Origin: Alphaproteobacteria bacterium
Lineage (GTDB): Bacteria > Pseudomonadota > Alphaproteobacteria > Rickettsiales > UBA8987
DNA length: 64,000 bases
NCBI GenBank assembly: GCA_030429625.1
Contig: JAUIFA010000004.1
Span: 309,393-373,392, forward strand
Direction: 5' to 3'
Below are positions 46,762 to 54,284 of this stretch, piece after piece. The first letter of the stretch is position 1. Every line of letters begins with the position of its first letter. The notes under the pieces were generated by a model that was not told the origin of the DNA, did no database searches, and saw nothing but the letters and a program-made list of their open reading frames with translations. The position numbers and the translations under genes are program-made.

Positions 46762-48347
46762 TAAAATCAATATTGCGAACACTTTTAGTATCTACGATTA
46801 TTGGGCTTTTTGTGCTGCTCGGGGCGTTATGGTTTTTGCCATCCCTGCTTTCCGGTGATGAGATTCGTCCAGACATCGAAAGGGAAATATCCGCCATTAC
46901 CGGTGGGGATACAAAAATATACGGCAAGGTATCTGTCAGCCTTTTGCCAGAAATGTCTTTTTCTGCTTCAGACATTAATATTTCCGGTAAAAAGAACGGT
47001 CAGTTTGAGCAGATAAATATTTCTTCTCTTAATATAAAACTTTCGGCAATGAAGATGCTTTTTTCTGACATTGTGGACATCAATGTTACATCAATGGTAA
47101 ACGGCAAAGAATTTGAGATGACACTGTATGTTGATGATGCGGATTTTATCCGTGAGGGTAAGGAAAGCAGGGTTTCAATAAATGTTACATCGCCGATCAA
47201 TTATAAAATATCAGCCATTATGTCGTTTGATTATGGGGTGGCTACGATAAAAGATCTGCTTATTCATTCTGCCAAAACCAATGGTAATGGCCATTTGTAC
47301 TATACCATAGCGGAAAATGGTACTCAGTCCATTACATCAGAGCTAGCCTTCCAAGGGCTGGATATTGATGAGGTCATACCGCTATTTTCATTGCTTGGTA
47401 AATTTGATCCGGTAGAAAATCAAGAGGTTATGAGAGATGATTCACGAGGGGATCAGGTTGAAGAACAGGAGAAAAAACCATTTGCTCACTACTGGAGTGA
47501 TGCAGCCATTGATTTTGCATTTATTAAAAATCTGAACATTGATGCGTCTTTTAAGGCAGAGAATATTTCTTTTCGGCAGGCCAATATTGAAAAGGTAAAC
47601 GCAAATCTTAAGGTGGAAAACAACATTGCCTCGTTTGTGGTAGATCAAATGGGGATTTATGGCGGAATGTTTATGGCAGATGGCGCGTTGAATGTGAACG
47701 ATACAGCAAAATTCAACGGTAATTTGAACATAGACAATGTTGACATAAGCAGATTTCTTACAGACATTGATGCCCCTCGCAAGGCAAATGGTAAATTTAC
47801 GTTTGTCGCCAAGGATTTGAGTGCTCAAGGTGCTTCTCTGAAGGATTTGGTAGGCTCATTTTTTGGTAATCTTCGTATCAGTTTAACCAATGGGGGTATA
47901 GAAGGGTTGGATGTGGCGGCTTTGGCCAACCGTGCGCTGGAAAAAATCAATCAGATTATGACCGATTCGCAGGAGATGACAAATATTGTGGCAGCTTCGG
48001 CTAATATCACCATTGATAAAGGTGTTTTTACTAATGACGATTTAAACATCAATATTCCTCTTTCGCCCATTGCAGGTAAGGGGACGTTTAATCTGAACGA
48101 CGGTTGGATCAAATATCGCATATCACCTAATATTGTCGGAGTGGGGGATGCCGGGCTAAAAGTTCCGGTGTTGATAAAAGGCGATATTCGTGATCCAAAA
48201 ATAAAATTTGACCATAACGCTGCTGTTATTGAGAATGTGGATCAAATGAAGTTGTTGGAAAATAAAGAGGTGAAGAAAATCACTGATAAAATAATGAATA
48301 ATGATATTGGTAAGAAATTGTTAAATGGTTTGTTAGGAGGAAAATAA
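46758..48347 (+). CDS. AsmA-family protein
   Basis: 529 residues. One N-terminal membrane anchor (about residues 7-28), then long beta-rich periplasmic sequence typical of AsmA/TAM-like proteins: GDTKIYGKVSVSLLPEMSF near residue 48, and the C-terminal AsmA_2 block with GGIEGLDVAALANRALEK and INIPLSPIAGKGTFNLNDG. These proteins are thought to form hydrophobic grooves moving phospholipids between inner and outer membranes. Translation is coupled to the upstream HAD gene by an ATGA overlap. Confidence 0.88.
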   Translation: MIKSILRTLLVSTIIGLFVLLGALWFLPSLLSGDEIRPDIEREISAITGGDTKIYGKVSVSLLPEMSFSASDINISGKKNGQFEQINISSLNIKLSAMKMLFSDIVDINVTSMVNGKEFEMTLYVDDADFIREGKESRVSINVTSPINYKISAIMSFDYGVATIKDLLIHSAKTNGNGHLYYTIAENGTQSITSELAFQGLDIDEVIPLFSLLGKFDPVENQEVMRDDSRGDQVEEQEKKPFAHYWSDAAIDFAFIKNLNIDASFKAENISFRQANIEKVNANLKVENNIASFVVDQMGIYGGMFMADGALNVNDTAKFNGNLNIDNVDISRFLTDIDAPRKANGKFTFVAKDLSAQGASLKDLVGSFFGNLRISLTNGGIEGLDVAALANRALEKINQIMTDSQEMTNIVAASANITIDKGVFTNDDLNINIPLSPIAGKGTFNLNDGWIKYRISPNIVGVGDAGLKVPVLIKGDIRDPKIKFDHNAAVIENVDQMKLLENKEVKKITDKIMNNDIGKKLLNGLLGGK

Positions 48348-48409
48348 AAATAGTATCAAGCTGTCATTTTTGCTACCATTAGTAGAATTTGATATTATAT
48401 AGATTGATT

Positions 48410-49837
48410 ATGATAGAATCTGAAATTATTTCTTCAAAGCAAAAAATTAGGGACGCAATTGTCCATCTTGGTGGTGGAGAAATCCCTTTTGATAGTCCAA
48501 TTCTGCTGCTTCCTTTTAAATGTCACTCTCATCCAAACCGTCTGTATCATGATAATTCACACAGAGAAGATATTGCTCGGCCGATAGACTCAAAAACGCA
48601 GTCGCGCTTTGGCGGCATATCGGTCATAGAAAAGGCCAATGCTTTTAAATGTTTGATTGGGAATTATCATGATGTTGTTCAATTGGGGATTGATAAAGAA
48701 GTTGTCCCAGAAATATTACAAATAATAGACAAATACATCATGGTTTCAGATGGGGGGGCATACTATCTTAAGGAAGATATATACCGTTATAACAAACGTA
48801 TTGCTGTGTTGTTGGGTGTTTTTGGGTTTGAACCGGGTCATGAGCTTTCCTTAAAAGCCAGAGAGTCTAACCCTGGTGGGCTCAATGAATGTCTCAGTGC
48901 TATGGTGGCGATGGAAGATCTTTACGATGCGGGCTTGCCAATGAAAAATATTGCCTGCATAGTGTTTGCCATTGCGGCGACAATTCCTTTTCGTGGTCAG
49001 AGAGTGTTTGATGAACTTGTGGACAGATTCTGTGCGTTGCAAGTAGGCTTAAATCAGGAAGAAATAGATCTGGCGATAAAAATTGCGGTGGAAACAGCCA
49101 ATTGTGACGTCAATGATTTTAGAGAAGGTGATTTTATTGATTTTATTCAAGGAACATGGCGCTTGTTGCCAGAATATTCCCGTGCTTTGCGGGACGATGA
49201 TTTTCAGATCGTTGACTATCGTAAAGCCTTGCTAAGCACGCTTATCTTTTTAAGGGACAAGGTAAATTACAAGAACATATTTATTTCTTTTAATGGCTAC
49301 CCATCAGACATTGAAATTAAGGACATGCAACATAAGGCAGAAAAGAATCTGGACATTGGGATTTTATATATTCAGGCAAAATTAGCGGCCATTGGGTTGC
49401 TTGAGGCGGTTGCCAGTCTTGTGGCGATGAACAAGTCTTTAAAAAATATTGCGGCAAATATGAAGCACATTGATTATGTCTTAAGCAGGGAGTTGGATAA
49501 GGTTTCAAAAACGGTATACGAAACATTGGTGAGCCGGCAGGATGATATTGATTTTGACAGTTCTGAATCTCCCATTGCGGAATATCTTTTTGCCATATTG
49601 GACGAGGAGATCGTCTTGAAAATTGGTTTTATGGTAGAAGATTTGTTGTCCAGTTTGAATCACCCACCGCGCTATCGTGAATTTCTTAGCCAAGTGCGTG
49701 ACATATTGGGTAGAGAACGTTTTGATGTCATCATGGATGGGCTAGCAGAGGTGGCGGACATCAAGGAGGATGAAGACGAGAACCGTGCCGGTAAAATTCG
49801 AGCAATTTCCCTAATTCTTGACTCTGTTGATAATTAA
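48410..49837 (+). CDS. Unrecognised protein with an HD-phosphohydrolase-like N-terminus
   Basis: About 475 residues. Near the start LYHDNSHREDI followed about 45 residues later by GNYHDVVQLG recalls the YHNxxH...HD metal-binding pattern of HD-domain phosphohydrolases and phosphodiesterases; a helical region with NECLSAMVAMEDLYDAGLPM and a long helical C-terminus follow. No membrane segment is obvious. The match is by eye and loose; the family is otherwise unknown to me. The frame opens at a TTG at 48389, but the ATG at 48410 is likely. It is the last plus-strand gene before convergent radA-cvpA-purF-SDR. Confidence 0.6.
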   Translation: MIESEIISSKQKIRDAIVHLGGGEIPFDSPILLLPFKCHSHPNRLYHDNSHREDIARPIDSKTQSRFGGISVIEKANAFKCLIGNYHDVVQLGIDKEVVPEILQIIDKYIMVSDGGAYYLKEDIYRYNKRIAVLLGVFGFEPGHELSLKARESNPGGLNECLSAMVAMEDLYDAGLPMKNIACIVFAIAATIPFRGQRVFDELVDRFCALQVGLNQEEIDLAIKIAVETANCDVNDFREGDFIDFIQGTWRLLPEYSRALRDDDFQIVDYRKALLSTLIFLRDKVNYKNIFISFNGYPSDIEIKDMQHKAEKNLDIGILYIQAKLAAIGLLEAVASLVAMNKSLKNIAANMKHIDYVLSRELDKVSKTVYETLVSRQDDIDFDSSESPIAEYLFAILDEEIVLKIGFMVEDLLSSLNHPPRYREFLSQVRDILGRERFDVIMDGLAEVADIKEDEDENRAGKIRAISLILDSVDN

Positions 49838-49845
49838 TTCATCAA

Positions 49846-50565
49846 TCAGGAGCGTTGTGCTTTGATGATGTCTCCATTATGGCTGCATTGAGGCATTGCC
49901 AGATCCACAAAGCTTTGAGCCACGGACTCTGGGGTGGCGAGTTTATTTTTGTCTTCTCCAGGGTAGGCAATAGCACGCATTTGTGTGTTCACTCTTCCCG
50001 GATCAATCAGATTGGCGCGTATGTTTGAATTTTTTACCTCAGCAGCATAAGTTTTAACCAGAGCTTCAAGGGCCGATTTAGAAGCAGCATAGGCACTCCA
50101 AAATGGGTGAAAAGAAGAGGTGATGCCAGAAGTGACAAAAATGGCTCGCCCAGCATCTGACTTTTTCAATAGGGGATCAAAATTTCGCAACAGGCAATAA
50201 TTTGCTGTGACATTTGTGGTCATGGTTTGTTCCCATAACTTTGTACTGATAGAAGTCACAGGCGCAAGTTCGCCTAATGTTGCTGCATTGCCTACAAGGA
50301 TATCCAATTTTCCAAACCGTTGTGCTATGCTTAATGTTAGCTGGTCGATTTTCTCTAACTTGCGTAAATCAAGCTCCACCAGTGTAGCTGGCGGATTCCC
50401 GTCATTCTGGATCATGTCATCCACGGTTTCAAGATCTTTGGTTTTTCGGCTGATTAAAATAAGATGTGCACCAAGAGAAGCATATCTACGTGCCACTGCC
50501 GCACCGATTCCACGTGAAGCACCTGTAATCAGCGCTACTTTGTCTTTTAAAATAAGTTCAGACAT
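49846..50565 (-). CDS. Short-chain dehydrogenase/reductase (SDR)
   Basis: 239 residues of the classical SDR fold. Cofactor motif TGASRGIGAAVARR (14-27), LVGNAATLG, and the catalytic Ser/Tyr159/Lys163 in SAYAASKSALEALV. The substrate is not deducible. It is 6 bases behind purF; an SDR gene at this position behind purF is common in alphaproteobacteria. Confidence 0.92.
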   Translation of the reverse strand: MSELILKDKVALITGASRGIGAAVARRYASLGAHLILISRKTKDLETVDDMIQNDGNPPATLVELDLRKLEKIDQLTLSIAQRFGKLDILVGNAATLGELAPVTSISTKLWEQTMTTNVTANYCLLRNFDPLLKKSDAGRAIFVTSGITSSFHPFWSAYAASKSALEALVKTYAAEVKNSNIRANLIDPGRVNTQMRAIAYPGEDKNKLATPESVAQSFVDLAMPQCSHNGDIIKAQRS

Positions 50566-50571
50566 AAATTA

Positions 50572-52062
50572 CTAGCACTCAATAGCTCGATTGCTGTTTT
50601 TATCTACTACTTCAATGGGATATTCGTCCGTAAAACACGCGTCACAATATTGTGGCATATCGTTATTACGTTTTGTTTCCCCCATGGCACGGTATAAGGC
50701 ATCCACCGACAAGAAAGATAGGCTGTCAGCGTTGATGTATTCGGCCATGTCATCCACCGACATTCTCGAGGCAAGTAATTTATCTTTGGTTGGCGTATCA
50801 ACACCATAAAAGCAAGGGCCTATGGTCGGTGGAGAGGAAATACGCATATGCACTTCCTTCGCCCCTGCCGCACGCACCATGTCAACAATTTTACGGGACG
50901 TTGTGCCACGGACAATTGAATCATCAATGAGGATAACTTTTTTGCCTTCAATGATAGGCTTGTTTGCGTTGTGTTTCAATTTAACCCCTAAATGGCGTAT
51001 TGAATCGGTGGGTTCAATGAATGTCCGCCCGACATAGTGATTACGGATGATGCCCAACTCAAAAGGAATCCCTGATTGTTGACTGTAGCCAATGGCAGAG
51101 GCTACACCGGAATCGGGCACAGGAATCACCACATCCGCACCCACAGGCATCTCCTTGGCCAACTCGATTCCCATATTCTTTCTTGCATTATAAAGGCTTC
51201 TGTCGTTAATAATGCTATCGGGACGTGAGAAATAGACATATTCAAAAATACAGAATTTTGACGGTGCTTTCTCAAATGGTTTTAAGCTTTGTATTTCTCC
51301 ATCTTTTATGATGACCATCTCTCCCGGCTCAATTTCACGGACAAATTCAGCAGCAATAATATCAAGCGCACAGGTTTCAGAGCATAAAATATAAGCCCCA
51401 TCAAGCATACCAAGCATAAGGGGGCGTACCCCATGAGGATCACGTACACCAATCATCGCTTCGGGGGTCAGAGCAATCATAGAATAAGCGCCTTGAACCT
51501 GAGTTAGCGCATCAATCAGACAATCAGTAACATTACCTTTTTTGCTTGTGGCAAGTAGGTGGATGACCACTTCGCTGTCCATCGTCGTACTAAAAATACT
51601 GCCTGTTTTAATTAGCTGTTTGCGTAGAGTTACTGCATTGGTCAGATTGCCATTATGGGCAAGTGCCATTTTTCCGCAGCCCATTTCAGCAAAAAGAGGC
51701 TGAATGTTGGCAATTTGTTTCTGGCCGCCGCTGGTGGAATACCGGTTGTGGCCAATGGCGCTGTCACCTTCAAGACTTTTGATAATACTGGCTTTGTTAA
51801 ACTTATCCCCAACCTTACCGAAGGCCATATGTTTGTAAAATTTCTCTGTGTCGCACGAGATAATCCCCGCGCCTTCTTGACCACGATGCTGTAGGGCATG
51901 TAGCCCCAAGACGGTGTGTGCTGCAGCTTCACTGTTCCCAATGATGCCAAAGACACCGCATTCTTCTTTTAAATGCTCTTGATCATCAGGATTGTAGGAG
52001 AAAGGATGAGTGTTAAGAATCTTATCTATATTATTACGCTTGATTGTAAAATTTTTAGGCAT
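50572..52062 (-). CDS. purF: Amidophosphoribosyltransferase
   Basis: First committed step of purine synthesis: PRPP plus glutamine to phosphoribosylamine. 496 residues. The N-terminal nucleophile is Cys35 in EECGVFGIIG; a 34-residue propeptide-like stretch precedes it, which must be removed if the cysteine is to be the catalytic N-terminus. LHALQHRGQEGAGI follows. The PRPP-binding motif is VILIDDSIVRGTTSRK. It lies 34 bases behind cvpA and 6 ahead of the SDR gene; cvpA-purF is a classical pairing. Confidence 0.97.
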   Translation of the reverse strand: MPKNFTIKRNNIDKILNTHPFSYNPDDQEHLKEECGVFGIIGNSEAAAHTVLGLHALQHRGQEGAGIISCDTEKFYKHMAFGKVGDKFNKASIIKSLEGDSAIGHNRYSTSGGQKQIANIQPLFAEMGCGKMALAHNGNLTNAVTLRKQLIKTGSIFSTTMDSEVVIHLLATSKKGNVTDCLIDALTQVQGAYSMIALTPEAMIGVRDPHGVRPLMLGMLDGAYILCSETCALDIIAAEFVREIEPGEMVIIKDGEIQSLKPFEKAPSKFCIFEYVYFSRPDSIINDRSLYNARKNMGIELAKEMPVGADVVIPVPDSGVASAIGYSQQSGIPFELGIIRNHYVGRTFIEPTDSIRHLGVKLKHNANKPIIEGKKVILIDDSIVRGTTSRKIVDMVRAAGAKEVHMRISSPPTIGPCFYGVDTPTKDKLLASRMSVDDMAEYINADSLSFLSVDALYRAMGETKRNNDMPQYCDACFTDEYPIEVVDKNSNRAIEC

Positions 52063-52096
52063 ATATTTTTGCTTCTATAAGTTCTAACTAGCGGAT

Positions 52097-52759
52097 CTAG
52101 TAATCGGAATTTTGGCCTTCGTCAATGATTTCTTCATTAATAAATTCTTCTTCAAAACGATCCATTTCAACATTGCCCACATCTTCAATAATATTATTTT
52201 CTATGGGAGCTTGATTGTCAAAAATTTCTGATAAATGGTTTCGTAAGTTTTCAGTGCTATCTTCGGCTTTCATTGTATCATCATCAAGCACTAAATCTGT
52301 TGTGATGTCTTTAACAATTTCTGCGCCAAAATGTGAAAGCTTATAGGTTTCTCCATTTCGTAGCCAATCCGGCTCTTCACCCATCATTAGAATGATACAG
52401 AAATGTAGAACAGAAACAATCGCAAGCCCCTTCACAAACCCAACAAAAGCGCCAAAGGAACGATCCAGAATGCCTAAGCGAACGTTGACTAGGCTGCCAA
52501 GAATTGTGGCGCTGATAAGAGATAGTATAATTAGAAAGCCAATGAAGCTTGGAACGATGGCCGCAAGGCTGTTCATGGTTTGGCTGACAAAGGTGCCCTC
52601 AATTTTGGAATATAAATAGGGGTAAAAATAAATGGTAAGAATCGCTGCGCCCACCCATGAGATAAGAGAGAGCATATCCCGTGCACCACCGCGCATAAAC
52701 GCGACCACGGAGGTCAGTAAAATAATAACACAAATTATTACATCAAATAACGTAAACAC
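52097..52759 (-). CDS. cvpA: CvpA-family membrane protein
   Basis: About 220 residues from a GTG at 52759. Four membrane segments (VIICVIILLTSVVAFMRGG first, then SWVGAAILTIYFYPYL, an Ile/Leu-rich third and FVGFVKGLAIVSVLHFCIIL fourth) plus a long acidic cytoplasmic tail. CvpA is associated with colicin V production and purF in many bacteria, mechanism unclear. The frame extends to 52831, but that start would overlap radA by 55 bases and add an atypical polar N-terminus; the GTG lies 17 bases past the radA stop with AGGGG upstream, so I prefer it. Confidence in the family is high; in the start moderate. Confidence 0.9.
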   Translation of the reverse strand: MFTLFDVIICVIILLTSVVAFMRGGARDMLSLISWVGAAILTIYFYPYLYSKIEGTFVSQTMNSLAAIVPSFIGFLIILSLISATILGSLVNVRLGILDRSFGAFVGFVKGLAIVSVLHFCIILMMGEEPDWLRNGETYKLSHFGAEIVKDITTDLVLDDDTMKAEDSTENLRNHLSEIFDNQAPIENNIIEDVGNVEMDRFEEEFINEEIIDEGQNSDY

Positions 52760-52776
52760 TTCTAGCCAACACCCCT

Positions 52777-54132
52777 TTATTTTTCTGCCAAAAAGTTCTT
52801 TAGTTGAGTTATATACCGTATTTCTTTGCAAATAAAGTTCTTACTTTGACTTTGTGCGTCGGGAGGCACAATCGCGCTTTTAAACCCAAGTTTTTCTGCT
52901 TCTTTGAGCCGACTGGCAGCTTGACCAACTGGGCGGATCTCCCCTGAGAGTCCTATTTCTCCAAACACCACCCCACCCGCATGTATGGGTAGATCGGTCA
53001 ACGCAGATACGATGGAGGCGGCTACGGCCAAATCAGCTCCGGGCTCATTAATTTTAAGCCCACCGGCTACGTTGAGATAGACTTCTTTGTCGGCCAATCT
53101 TATGCCGGCTCGTGTTTCAAGTACGGCTAGAATCATAGCCAGACGGTTGCTGTCCCAGCCCACCACCGCACGGCGGGGATTGGCATTTTGTGTGGGAGCT
53201 ACCAAGGCTTGGATCTCTACCATTACCGGACGTGTGCCTTCCATTCCAGCATAGACCACTGAGCCACTGACTTCTCCGGCCTTACCAGAAATAAATAATG
53301 ATGAGGGGTTGGGCACTTCTTTCAAACCATCACCGGTCATTTCAAATACACCAATTTCATTAGCTGCCCCAAAACGATTTTTTACCGAGCGTAAAATGCG
53401 GAACTGATGCCCACGATCGCCTTCAAAATACAAGACGGTATCAACCATATGTTCCAGAATTTTTGGTCCAGCAATCTGACCTTCTTTGGTCACATGGCCT
53501 ACTAGCAAAATAGCGGTGTTACTTTGTTTGGCTAGACTGATAAGCTCATGGGCGCAGATGCGCACCTGACTAACCGTGCCGGGGGCAGACTCCACACTGT
53601 CAAGGAACATGGTCTGGATGGAATCAATAACCACGACATCAGGTTTTTCTTTTTTTATGGTCGCCATAATGTCGTTAGCAGAAGTGGCAGCAGCCAGTTT
53701 GACAGGGCTTTCTCCCACACCAAGTCTTTTGGCGCGCAGGCGCACCTGATCTTCGGATTCTTCGCCCGTAATGTACAGGCTGTTTAGGCCAGAAGAGGAC
53801 ATGTTGGCAGTCAGTTGTAGCAGCATGGTAGACTTGCCGATGCCCGGGTCGCCACCAATTAAAATAGCCGATCCGGCAACCAAACCTCCACCAAGAACAC
53901 GATCCAGCTCATCTATTCCGGTTTTGGCTCTATCGGGGGTTTCACTAGTCTCATGTAGGTTGGAAAGGTGAATGATTTGGGCGCTTTCAGCGGAACCGCT
54001 TTTTGAGAAAATACGTGATCCGGCCTCCTCAGTGATAGAATCCCACGTGCCACAATCGGTACACTGACCAGACCATTTACTGTGAACCGACCCGCAAGAA
54101 GTGCATACATATGTTGTTTTCAGTTTTGCCAT
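52777..54132 (-). CDS. radA: DNA repair protein RadA (Sms)
   Basis: Helicase-like RecA paralogue that helps branch migration in recombination. 451 residues: zinc finger CTSCGSVHSKWSGQCTDCG near the N-terminus, Walker A GGDPGIGKSTMLLQL, the RadA-specific KNRFG motif (SVKNRFGAANEIGVF), and the C-terminal Lon-like domain with HAGGVVFGEIGLSGEIRPV. Length normal. It opens the radA-cvpA-purF-SDR operon on the minus strand and is divergent from the LOG/Ham1 multidomain gene. Confidence 0.97.
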   Translation of the reverse strand: MAKLKTTYVCTSCGSVHSKWSGQCTDCGTWDSITEEAGSRIFSKSGSAESAQIIHLSNLHETSETPDRAKTGIDELDRVLGGGLVAGSAILIGGDPGIGKSTMLLQLTANMSSSGLNSLYITGEESEDQVRLRAKRLGVGESPVKLAAATSANDIMATIKKEKPDVVVIDSIQTMFLDSVESAPGTVSQVRICAHELISLAKQSNTAILLVGHVTKEGQIAGPKILEHMVDTVLYFEGDRGHQFRILRSVKNRFGAANEIGVFEMTGDGLKEVPNPSSLFISGKAGEVSGSVVYAGMEGTRPVMVEIQALVAPTQNANPRRAVVGWDSNRLAMILAVLETRAGIRLADKEVYLNVAGGLKINEPGADLAVAASIVSALTDLPIHAGGVVFGEIGLSGEIRPVGQAASRLKEAEKLGFKSAIVPPDAQSQSKNFICKEIRYITQLKNFLAEK

Positions 54133-54284
54133 CTTAGGAAATAAATATGGGCTAATATCACTCTAACTGCAATATTATTTGTAAAAACCCGTAAGAAATC
54201 CGCTTCTGTTGACGCTTTATTAACAACAATCCTGTATAAATACACCTTAGCTGTGTTCTTAAGATAAAGAGGAAGAAAGAAATA

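Noticed and set aside
54209..54240. TTGACG and TATAAA ahead of the LOG/Ham1 gene as a promoter
   Set aside because: The spacing is 20 bases, too long for a sigma70 promoter; the true promoter is not clear.
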